A DNA stretch of 64,000 bases from Bacillota bacterium (GTDB lineage Bacteria; Bacillota; Clostridia; Oscillospirales; Oscillospiraceae). The position numbers and the translations under genes are program-made. Every line of letters begins with the position of its first letter. Position 1 is the stretch's first letter. Of the stretch, positions 8,913 to 17,506 are shown one piece after another. Under the pieces are notes generated by a model that was given only the letters and a program-made list of their open reading frames with translations, did not search any database and had not been told where the DNA came from. The stretch is from NCBI GenBank assembly GCA_029225225.1, contig JAQXWB010000043.1, positions 1-64,000 of the forward strand, given 5' to 3'.

Positions 8913-9126
8913 GGTTACAAAGAAATCGGAAATCGACGCAAACCTCACCCCGCACATCCTCCGGCATAGCTACTGCACCCGCCTCTTCGAGCTGGGATTT
9001 GACGTAAAAGAAATCCAGTATCTGATGGGACATAGCACACCGGAAATGACCCTCCGCGTCTACACGCACTACAGCAAAAAGACGCGCTACGCCGATACCG
9101 CCGCCCGCATCCGCTCCGCAATCTGA
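8910..9126 (+). pseudogene. C-terminal remnant of tyrosine recombinase/integrase
   Basis: Frame reads VTKKSEIDANLTPHILRHSYCTRLFELGFDVKEIQYLMGHSTPEMTLRVYTHYSKKTRYADTAARIRSAI*: HxLRH, GHS and Y-nucleophile motifs; catalytic N-part missing. Confidence 0.85.
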
Positions 9127-9265
9127 CCGCGACATAAACAACCATAAACACATAGCGAAACGTTTAATTGAGTACAAACGTGGTACAAACGTTTTCAAGC
9201 AATCAACAAAAAGTTCTAAAAACGCAGAAAAAGACCCAAAATCTTTCGATTTCAGGTCTAAAAAA

Positions 9266-9341
<76 letters not shown>

Positions 9342-9499
9342 ATGCAAATTGTCCTGCACTCAAGTGCATGGGTATTATAGCAAACTCTTTTCGAAAAAGC
9401 AACTATTATTTTTAAAAAAATTGCATTTTTTTGTTTGACGCAAAAGCAAGCCGTGAAGCATCCGCACGCGGTTTACTTTTACATAGCAAAAAGCACGAT

Positions 9500-10180
9500 T
9501 TACGATATTGTTTCCGAAATATGCACGCAGGAAAGTGCGCGAACACGGGTGATAAGATCTGCACGGGTTAAGCCCTTCGAACCCCGGAAGGTTGCAAGGA
9601 AGCAGAGATAATCTCCGTTTGGATTCGTCTCCCGCTCAATCTGCAAATTGGAAACCGCAAGTCCTGCTTCACGGACAGCTTGCAAGAATTCCCCCATTGA
9701 GACTGCCTGTTCCAGTTCGACATACAGCTCTATCGCGCGCAAATGACGACGCATGTAACTATCCCACAAATGCAAAAGCGTCAAAACCACAAAGATCGAC
9801 ACCGCGCCGATCAGCGCAACCTCATAGAAGCCAATGCCAACTGCTAAACCGACACATGCAGAAGCCCACAAGCCCGCCGCAGTCGTTAACCCCTTGATCT
9901 GATTCCTCGATGTGACAATGATCGTCCCCGCTCCGAGAAAGCCGATACCGCTGACGACCTGCGCTGCCATGCGCACCGGATCGCCAACGCCGAACACCTG
10001 CACGGCATATTGATTCGTGATCATCACAATACATGCACCGATGCAGACCAGCATGTAGGTGCGCAGTCCCGCCGGGCGATTTTTCATGCCCCGCTCCATT
10101 CAGATTGCGCCGCCGAGAATAATCGCGGTGAGGATGCGAACAAAAACGGAAAGCAGCGTCAGTTCACGCAGCTAAAATAT
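9500..10180 (-). pseudogene. MgtC/SapB family membrane protein with disrupted 5' end (start ATA, in-frame TAG and TGA); ORF 9500-10099 retains the rest
   Basis: Minus strand AAGGAGGtcatcccATA TTT TAG CTG CGT GAA CTG ACG ... GGC GCA ATC TGA ATG GAG CGG; translation LRELTLLSVFVRILTAIILGGAI*MERGMKNRPAGLRTYMLVCIGACIVMI is collinear with MgtC. Confidence 0.8.
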
Positions 10181-10288
10181 GGGATGACCTCCTTGCTCAG
10201 ATTCCGTGCCGGTTGCAGTGTTATTATCATAGAAAACCAACACTGAAAAAGCAAGCCACGCGTCCATTTCTTTCCTATACTTTTCTGC

Positions 10289-10317
10289 TTGACATATACC
10301 CCATAGGGGTATATAAT
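10289..10317 (+). promoter_or_regulatory. csoR-copA promoter with embedded CsoR-type operator
   Basis: TTGACA-17-TATAAT with palindrome ATATACCCC ATA GGGGTATAT (10294-10314) filling the spacer. Confidence 0.85.
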
Positions 10318-10352
10318 AAGGATGAATAAGAGAAGAAAGGAAGGGAAACGCT

Positions 10353-10655
10353 ATGGAGAAAGAAGCTTGCTGCTGTGCAAAGACCAAAGAACGCACGGCG
10401 GAGGAATACCGCAGCCTGATCCACCGTTTAAATCGTATTGAAGGTCAAGTGCGCGGTATTAAAGGGATGCTGGAGCGCAACGCCTATTGTACGGATATCC
10501 TCGTGCAGTCCTCCGCAATCAGCGCGGCGCTGAATGCTTTTAATCGGGAGCTGCTTGCAAATCATATTCGCACCTGTGTTGTCGATGACGTTCGGGCGGG
10601 AAAAGACGAAGTCATTGACGAGCTGGTTGCAACGCTGCAAAAGCTAATGAAATAG
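10353..10655 (+). CDS. csoR: CsoR-family copper-sensing transcriptional repressor
   Basis: [28 protein letters not shown]...NHIRTCVV: conserved Cys-His-Cys ligands of the CsoR family. Confidence 0.92.
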   Translation: MEKEACCCAKTKERTAEEYRSLIHRLNRIEGQVRGIKGMLERNAYCTDILVQSSAISAALNAFNRELLANHIRTCVVDDVRAGKDEVIDELVATLQKLMK

Positions 10656-10668
10656 AGGAGGTCAGAAT

Positions 10669-13191
10669 ATGCAACAATACTCTGTCACAGGCATGAGCTG
10701 CGCCGCGTGCAGCGCCCGTGTGGAGAAGGCGGTCCGTGCGGTCGAGGGTGTGACGGACTGTTCCGTCAGTCTGTTGACCAACTCCATGGGCGTGGAGGGC
10801 ACCGCCTCGGAGCATGCCATTATTGCGGCGGTAGAGGCTGCGGGTTACGGCGCCTCCCGAAAGGGTGAGCAAAAAGCTGCGTCACAAGAGGAGGACGCGC
10901 TAAAAGATCGAGAGACTCCCGCGCTGAAACAACGTCTGATCGTCTCGGTCGGTTTTCTTCTCGTGCTGATGTATTTCTCGATGGGGCATATGCTGGGGCT
11001 CCCCTTACCACGCTATTTTGAAGAGAATCATGTTGCCGTCGGACTTGTGCAGCTCCTTTTGTCAGGCATTATCATGGTCATAAATCAGAAGTTCTTCGTT
11101 AGCGGTTTTAAAAGTCTGAGGCATCGCGCGCCGAATATGGATACCTTGGTGGCTCTCGGCTCGATAGCTTCCTTCTTGTGGAGCGTTTACGCCCTCTTTG
11201 CCATGACGGCAGCGCAGGCACACAGCGACATGACTGCGGTCATGGAGTATATGGACGAGTTCTATTTTGAATCCGCCGCCATGATACTCACGCTCATCAC
11301 CGTCGGCAAGCTGCTGGAAGCGCGTGCAAAGGGCAAGACAACGGACGCGCTGAAAAGCCTGATGCAGCTCGCGCCGAAGACTGCCGTAATCCTGAGAGAT
11401 GGGAAAGAAGTCACTGTTCCCATTGAGCAAGTACGCAAGGGAGATCGCTATTTCGTCCGCCCCGGGGAAAGCATTCCCGTAGACGGCATTGTGTTGCACG
11501 GCAGCAGCGCAGTCAATGAAGCGGCGCTGACGGGCGAAAGCCTCCCCGTAGACAAGTCGGAGGGCGACCCTGTCTCCGCCGCGACGGTCAATCAGTCCGG
11601 CTTTTTAGAATGTGAAGCGACCCGCGTCGGAGAGGATACCACGCTCTCGCAGATCATCAAAATGGTCAGCGACGCGGCCGCGACAAAAGCGCCGATTGCG
11701 AAAGTCGCAGATAAGGTCTCAGGCGTTTTCGTTCCCGTCGTGATTGGTATCGCCGTCATTACAACTCTCATTTGGCTTTTGGTCGGAAAAGAGTTCAGCT
11801 TTGCGCTGGCGCGAGGCATCTCCGTGCTGGTCATCAGTTGCCCCTGTGCGCTCGGACTCGCAACCCCTGTTGCGATCATGGTCGGCAACGGCGTCGGCGC
11901 GAAAAACGGCATTCTGTTCAAAACGGCAGTCTCATTGGAGACGACCGGCAAGGTGCAGATCGTCGCGCTGGACAAGACCGGCACGATTACACGCGGCGAA
12001 CCGACCGTCACGGAGCTGGTGCCTGCCGAGGGCTGTACCGAGGAGGAGCTGCTTGCCGCTGCCTTTGCCTTAGAGCAAAAAAGCGAGCATCCTCTGGCAA
12101 AAGCGATAGTGCAGGCAGCGAAGGAACGGAAGCTGAAGGCCGAGGAGGTTGCGGACTTCCGCGCGCTGCCGGGAAACGGTCTGACCGCAAGTCTGAACGG
12201 CACTCCCCTATTCGGCGGAAGCCTTCGCTTTATCAGCAGCCGAGTCTCCGTACCGGAGGCAGTGCGCTTGCAGGCGGAGCGACTGGCAGCGCAGGGCAAA
12301 ACGCCGCTGCTGTTTGCCCGAGGCCCGCGCCTGCTCGGTATCATCGCAGTCGCGGATACCATCAAAGAGGATAGCCCGCAAGCCATCAAGGAGCTTCAGG
12401 ACATGGGAATCCGCGTTGTCATGCTGACGGGAGACAATGAAAAAACCGCCAATGCCATCGGGGCGCAGGCGGGTGTGGACGCGGTGATCGCGGGTGTACT
12501 TCCCGACGGCAAGGAGGTGGTCATTCGCACGCTGCAAAGCTACGGTAAGGTCGCAATGGTCGGCGACGGTATCAACGACGCACCTGCTCTGACCCGTGCA
12601 GACATCGGCATTGCCATCGGCGCAGGCACGGATGTCGCCATTGACGCCGCCGATGTCGTGCTGATGAAAAGCACGCTGCGTGATGTACCCGCCGCAATCC
12701 GTCTGAGCCGCGCGACCCTGCGAAATATCCATGAAAATCTGTTTTGGGCGTTTTTCTATAATGTCATTGGTATCCCGTTGGCAGCAGGCGTATGGTATCC
12801 GCTGTTCGGTTGGAAGCTGAATCCGATGTTCGGCGCAGCCGCCATGAGCTTATCGAGCTTCTGCGTCGTAACAAATGCGCTGCGGTTGAATTTCTTCCGC
12901 TTGCACGATACAAGGCACCGTCGGCGTATTGCGCCTGTTTCGTTAGACGCCGCCTTGTTAAACCGGAACACAAGCACGCGCAAGCTGCTTCAAATCGAAG
13001 GCATGATGTGCGGGCACTGTGAGGCAGCCGTCAAAAAAGCGTTGGAAGCTCTGCCGCAGGTCGAATCCACCGTCGCAGACTATCAAAAAGGAACTGCGAT
13101 TGTCACTCTAAACGCCCCGATCGACGACGGACTTCTTAAAAGCGCCGTTGAGGCGGAGGACTATACCGTGCATTCCGTTACCGCATTGTAA
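10669..13191 (+). CDS. copA: Cu+-exporting P1B-type ATPase with N- and C-terminal HMA domains
   Basis: [52 protein letters not shown]-terminal [15 protein letters not shown]. Confidence 0.95.
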   Translation: MQQYSVTGMSCAACSARVEKAVRAVEGVTDCSVSLLTNSMGVEGTASEHAIIAAVEAAGYGASRKGEQKAASQEEDALKDRETPALKQRLIVSVGFLLVLMYFSMGHMLGLPLPRYFEENHVAVGLVQLLLSGIIMVINQKFFVSGFKSLRHRAPNMDTLVALGSIASFLWSVYALFAMTAAQAHSDMTAVMEYMDEFYFESAAMILTLITVGKLLEARAKGKTTDALKSLMQLAPKTAVILRDGKEVTVPIEQVRKGDRYFVRPGESIPVDGIVLHGSSAVNEAALTGESLPVDKSEGDPVSAATVNQSGFLECEATRVGEDTTLSQIIKMVSDAAATKAPIAKVADKVSGVFVPVVIGIAVITTLIWLLVGKEFSFALARGISVLVISCPCALGLATPVAIMVGNGVGAKNGILFKTAVSLETTGKVQIVALDKTGTITRGEPTVTELVPAEGCTEEELLAAAFALEQKSEHPLAKAIVQAAKERKLKAEEVADFRALPGNGLTASLNGTPLFGGSLRFISSRVSVPEAVRLQAERLAAQGKTPLLFARGPRLLGIIAVADTIKEDSPQAIKELQDMGIRVVMLTGDNEKTANAIGAQAGVDAVIAGVLPDGKEVVIRTLQSYGKVAMVGDGINDAPALTRADIGIAIGAGTDVAIDAADVVLMKSTLRDVPAAIRLSRATLRNIHENLFWAFFYNVIGIPLAAGVWYPLFGWKLNPMFGAAAMSLSSFCVVTNALRLNFFRLHDTRHRRRIAPVSLDAALLNRNTSTRKLLQIEGMMCGHCEAAVKKALEALPQVESTVADYQKGTAIVTLNAPIDDGLLKSAVEAEDYTVHSVTAL

Positions 13192-13287
13192 GCAAAACCG
13201 ACGCGCCGTACAGAGTGTATACGGCGCCTCGGAATGTATCCGTATTTTGAACGCTCTAAACAATGCGGCTGCGGATTCCGTGGCTTC

Positions 13288-15249
13288 TTAGATAATATCG
13301 TCCGGTTCGCTGCCCCCAGTTTCCGAATTGTCGCTCGGGTCTGCGGGTTGTTCACCGACACCGTCGGGCGGTTCGCGGTTTTCATCGGGACGTCCTCCCA
13401 TATCGCCGGGTTGTTCGCCATTTTCACCGGGACGTCCGCCCATACCACCGCGACCGCCTCCACCGTTGCCGCCGCCCATGCCTCCGGGGCGTCCTCCGAA
13501 GCCGCCCATACCGCCGACATTGCCGTATTGCAGCGAATCCATCGTAAATGTTGTATTCGCGCTTCCCGCTGTGAGCGTGTAAGCCTCTCCCTGCTTCAGC
13601 TCCGGTGTGCTGAGAAGGACGCAGTCATAAGCTTTTTCTGCGGTAAAGGAGACAATCGTCATTCCGCTGCTGTCCGTCAGCGTGACGGTCGTTCCCGCCT
13701 GTTGCGCGCTGACACTGAGCAGAATCGTACCCTGTGTTGAGTCGGTACCGAAGCTCTGCGCCATCCCCGAACTGCCTGCCGCGAGGAAGATGCCGCCCGT
13801 AATCGTCGCATTTCCCGCATAATCCAGCGAGGCATTTCCGTTGTCGCTGGGTCCGAAGACGTAAGTCTCGCCGCCGCTGACGGTCACGCTGCCGTTGGAA
13901 TCCACGCCGTCGCCCGAAGCGGAAATACGCAATGTGCCGCCGCTGATGGAGATATAGGTATTTTCATTCGACGCAAAGCGGTCGCCGCCAAAACCGCCGA
14001 AGCCGCTTTCATCGGTTCCGCCGGCTGCATTCAATCCGTCATCGCTTGCGGTCACGGTGATGCTGCCGCCGGAGATTTCGATTGCTTGCCCTTCTAAGCC
14101 CTCGTAGCTCTGCGTCACGGTAACTGTACCGCCGGAGATCATAAGTCTCCCGTCCGTATGTGCGCCGTCGTCGCCGGTTTGCAAGGTCAGCTCACCGCCG
14201 GAGATTGCAAGGTTTCCGTTACTATGCAGCGCGTCATCCGCCGCGTCAATCCGGAATGTCCCGCCGAGGATACATAGCGTGCTTCCCGCCTTCAAGCCCT
14301 TCGTGCTGGCAGCGTCCTCGTTGCTCGTGCTTTCCGTCGGCGCGCCGAATCTGCCGAAGCCCATATCCGTCTTCGCCGTGGCGTTCGCGCTGCCGCCGCC
14401 GGAGGTCAGTTGATAGTCTCCGTTTTCAATCTGCAAAACCGTTCCGGCACTCATTGCATCGCCCTGCGCCGTAATTTGTAAGCTGCCGTCGGTAATATAA
14501 ACGCCGCCCAAGGTGGCATCCTCCGCATTCTCCGCGTGGATTCCGTCTTTGCCGCTGACAACGGTGAAGCTGCCGCCTGCAATCGCCACACTGTCCTTAC
14601 CGCATAAGCCGTGGCTTGCGGCTGTGACGGTATACCTCCCGCTCGTCACGGTCAGTTCATCCTTTGAGACGATCCCGTGTCCTGCCGCTGCATTGACGGT
14701 CAGGCTTCCCTCGCCGTTCAACGTCAGATCATCCTTCGAGAAAATCGCCGCGTCAATGTTATTCTCATCGACTTCAATATATTCTCCGCCGTTTTCAAGC
14801 GTATTTTCGCTGCCCACTGCCGTGGTAAGGAACACCTTATCCGCCGAGCGAATGTAAAGCGCCGCAGAAGTGCTGCTTTTGACCGTCACGCCGTCTAAAA
14901 TCAACTGTATCTTATCCGTTTTTTCCGCATCAATGATGATGCTCCCATCGTTGAGCGTGCCGCTGAGCAGATAGCTTCCCTCCTCTGTGATCGTGATCAC
15001 ATTGTCCGCGATCCTCACCGCGTCCGAACTGCCGGTCGCGCCGTCGCCGGTCAGCGTGATGCGCACGCACTCATTTTCGTCATATCCAACTTCATAATCT
15101 CGGTCGCTGAAGAATGCAGAAAGCGTCTCCGGCGATACGATAGCAGTCGGCTGCGTGCTCTCCGAGGTTGGGGCTGCATCTCCGCTGTCGGCGCAGGCGG
15201 TAAGCAGCAGTAATGCGGTAAGAAGCGGTAGTAATTTCACTTTTTTCAT
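13288..15249 (-). CDS. Lipoprotein of the Cthe_2159/carbohydrate-binding beta-helix type with Gly/Met/Pro-rich tail
   Basis: Lipobox LLLTACADS; repeated ISGGxLxI/VTASDDGLNAAGG motifs; tail GGMGGFGGRPGGMGGGNGGGGRGGMGGRPGENGEQPG. Confidence 0.75.
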   Translation of the reverse strand: MKKVKLLPLLTALLLLTACADSGDAAPTSESTQPTAIVSPETLSAFFSDRDYEVGYDENECVRITLTGDGATGSSDAVRIADNVITITEEGSYLLSGTLNDGSIIIDAEKTDKIQLILDGVTVKSSTSAALYIRSADKVFLTTAVGSENTLENGGEYIEVDENNIDAAIFSKDDLTLNGEGSLTVNAAAGHGIVSKDELTVTSGRYTVTAASHGLCGKDSVAIAGGSFTVVSGKDGIHAENAEDATLGGVYITDGSLQITAQGDAMSAGTVLQIENGDYQLTSGGGSANATAKTDMGFGRFGAPTESTSNEDAASTKGLKAGSTLCILGGTFRIDAADDALHSNGNLAISGGELTLQTGDDGAHTDGRLMISGGTVTVTQSYEGLEGQAIEISGGSITVTASDDGLNAAGGTDESGFGGFGGDRFASNENTYISISGGTLRISASGDGVDSNGSVTVSGGETYVFGPSDNGNASLDYAGNATITGGIFLAAGSSGMAQSFGTDSTQGTILLSVSAQQAGTTVTLTDSSGMTIVSFTAEKAYDCVLLSTPELKQGEAYTLTAGSANTTFTMDSLQYGNVGGMGGFGGRPGGMGGGNGGGGRGGMGGRPGENGEQPGDMGGRPDENREPPDGVGEQPADPSDNSETGGSEPDDII

Positions 15250-15282
15250 CGTAGTTCACCCCATTTTCCTTTCCGAATCACA

Positions 15283-15972
15283 TTACAGCTCCGCTACCGT
15301 TGTCTCCTGCGCTGAGACACTGATTTCGAGATTTCCGTTGCGGCAGCGCAGCTTGTCGATCATTTCCTTCTCACAATTCGGGCGCCGCAGCGTCATGTCG
15401 TAAGTCAGGCGGAACAAGCTTCCCATATTGGTTGTCTTTACCTGCGTCAGCTCATGTTTTGTCGTGTATTCTTCAAAAATATCGTCGAATACACCCGTAT
15501 AATCCAGATCCTCAGGGATGGTAAGATGCATGGTCCTGTGCAAGCCGCGGTGAATCCCGAAGCTGAAACGCGTTCAGAGCATCAACGCAGCGCACATCAG
15601 GAGGGAAAACAGCAGTGCATAGGCAAGGTAGCCCATTCCGCAGATCAAGCCCGCTCCCATCGCAATAAAGATTGCGCAGATTTCTCTTGCCGTACCCTGC
15701 GCGGAACGGAAGCGCACTAAGCCGAACGCGCCTGCAACCGCTACACCGGTGCCGATATTCCCGTTGACCATCATGATAATCACGCAGACGACCGTTGGCA
15801 GAAGTGCCAGCGTGACGGCAAAGCTCTTTGAGCTGCGTGTACGGTAGAGATATGCCCCTGTCAAGAGAACGCCTGCCGCCAGCGCGCAGGCAATGCAAAG
15901 CAAAAAGTCCGTCACCGATATGACCCTCGTGATATCCGTGTCAAAGAGTCCTTGAAAGATCTTATCCAACAT
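15283..15972 (-). pseudogene. DUF4956 membrane protein gene split by in-frame TGA (15574-15576)
   Basis: N-part MLDKIFQGLFDTDITRV...VRFRSAQGTAREICAIFIAMGAGLICGMGYL...LMCAALML* then same-frame TRFSFGIHRGLHRTMHLTIPEDLDYTGVFDDIFEEYT... Confidence 0.8.
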
Positions 15973-16723
15973 TGCTAATTCTTCCTTTCTTTGGACGAAA
16001 CAGCATATCTGTATATGCCGCGCCGTATTTTGAAAATGTTGTCTTGAAGATTTTTTCACTGCTGAGGCATTGCGTCAGCCAAAGCGGAATGGCTTCCGAG
16101 GTTTTGATCTCCATCAGCGTTCCGCCCTTCGGCAAAAGCGGCGTACCGTAAACCGGTGCGGCTAAAGAAAGCGCCTCGCGGCGATAGAGAATGTTTTCAT
16201 CCATGGTTACGCGAAGCTCGCCGCCCTCCGCTGCGTAATACGCCTCCCGCTCATAGGAGAGGAATACCTTTGGTGCGAGCGGCTGATAATAGCGCCGAAA
16301 ATAGTTGATCTCATTAGCGATTTGACTCTCTATCGGTAGGTCGATTCCCTTACTCAGGCACTCAATCGCACTGCTTTGGCGCAATAAGAGTCTACGCTTG
16401 TAAACGACATCCTGATACTTTTTCTTCAATTCAACAAACACGGGCTCGTCAGCCTCCGCCGGTCGATAGCTCCGTATTCGCAGTTTTTCCTTGTACACAG
16501 GCCGCTCCAACGAACGTCGGATTAAGCGATAGCTGTCCGTGTCAAAATAAAGATTTCGTATGGTCGTCCGCCCGTATTGATCGAGCTGCATATGCCCCCG
16601 CATCGCAGCAAGCACAGCTTTCTTCTGCTGCGGCGTCAGCAGGAATTTTAACTCATACCGTTTGAAAACCGTCTGCATTTTACCAGCACCGTTTTGCCTT
16701 TCGTTCCGTATTTGTACAGTCAT
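15962..16723 (-). CDS. Polyphosphate polymerase (VTC) domain-containing protein
   Basis: FKRYELKFLLTPQQK...IRNLYFDTDSYRLIRRSLERPVYKEKLRIRSY...VFVELKKKYQDVVYKRR; internal start MQTVFKRYELKF (16678) is also plausible. Confidence 0.88.
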   Translation of the reverse strand: MTVQIRNERQNGAGKMQTVFKRYELKFLLTPQQKKAVLAAMRGHMQLDQYGRTTIRNLYFDTDSYRLIRRSLERPVYKEKLRIRSYRPAEADEPVFVELKKKYQDVVYKRRLLLRQSSAIECLSKGIDLPIESQIANEINYFRRYYQPLAPKVFLSYEREAYYAAEGGELRVTMDENILYRREALSLAAPVYGTPLLPKGGTLMEIKTSEAIPLWLTQCLSSEKIFKTTFSKYGAAYTDMLFRPKKGRISNVG

Positions 16724-16740
16724 TCTATCGCTGCTACCTT

Positions 16741-16806
16741 AGGCAAACTTAAAACAGCCGACTTTTTCTGCCTCGGCAACGCTTAAACTCCGTTTAATGT
16801 TTGCCG
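16741..16806. promoter_or_regulatory. Candidate operator between VTC operon and RR/HK genes
   Basis: TTAAAC TCC GTTTAA perfect inverted repeat (16783-16797) nested in GGCAA...TTGCC; half copy GGCAAACTTAAAAC at 16742. Confidence 0.4.
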
Positions 16807-16831
16807 ATTAGATTATATAGAGGTGAAGCTT

Positions 16832-17506
16832 ATGAAACTCCTACTTGCGGAAGATGAGCGTTCTCTTTCCAAGGCGCTCACCGTGATTTTGGAAAAAAAC
16901 AACTATCTCGTGGATGCCGTTTACGACGGAGCCGAGGCGTCGGAATATCTCCGCACCGACCGTTATGATGGCGTGATCCTTGATATTATGATGCCGAAAG
17001 CGGACGGGATCACCGTCTTGAAGACACTCCGCGCACGCGGCGACCGCACTCCAGTGCTGCTTTTGACGGCGAAAGCAGAGGTAGACGATAAGGTCTTAGG
17101 GCTGGACAGCGGCGCAAATGACTATTTAACAAAGCCCTTCGCAACCAAAGAGCTGCTTGCGAGAATCCGCGCCATGACGCGTGCGCCAGCCGTACAAACC
17201 GCCTCAGAGCTGACCTTCGGAAACATCACGCTGAACTGCGCCACCTTCCTGCTCTCCTCCCCTTACGGCAACTTCCGCTTGACCGGGAAGGAATTTCAAA
17301 TGATGGAACTGATGCTGCGCGATCCGCAGCAATTGATCTCCACAGAGCGTTTCTACGAGCGCATTTGGGGCTATGACAATGATGCCGAGTTGAGCGTCGT
17401 CTGGGTCTACATCTCCTATCTACGAAAAAAGCTGACCGCCCTGCAAGCAAACGTGCAGATCAAGGCGACCAGAAACGCAGGGTACATATTGGAGGAAAAG
17501 AAATGA
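16832..17506 (+). CDS. OmpR-family response regulator
   Basis: LLLAEDERSLSKALTVILEKNNY...DGVILDIMMPKADG...LLLTAKAE...winged helix LTGKEFQMMELML. Confidence 0.93.
   Translation: MKLLLAEDERSLSKALTVILEKNNYLVDAVYDGAEASEYLRTDRYDGVILDIMMPKADGITVLKTLRARGDRTPVLLLTAKAEVDDKVLGLDSGANDYLTKPFATKELLARIRAMTRAPAVQTASELTFGNITLNCATFLLSSPYGNFRLTGKEFQMMELMLRDPQQLISTERFYERIWGYDNDAELSVVWVYISYLRKKLTALQANVQIKATRNAGYILEEKK

Noticed and set aside
10100-10102. Selenocysteine at the mgtC TGA
   Set aside because: Position is a conserved glycine, neighbouring TAG and lost start indicate decay, and no SECIS-like hairpin is evident immediately downstream.
11592-12732. Overlapping minus-strand ORFs of 265 and 174 aa
   Set aside because: Antisense to copA; no motifs.
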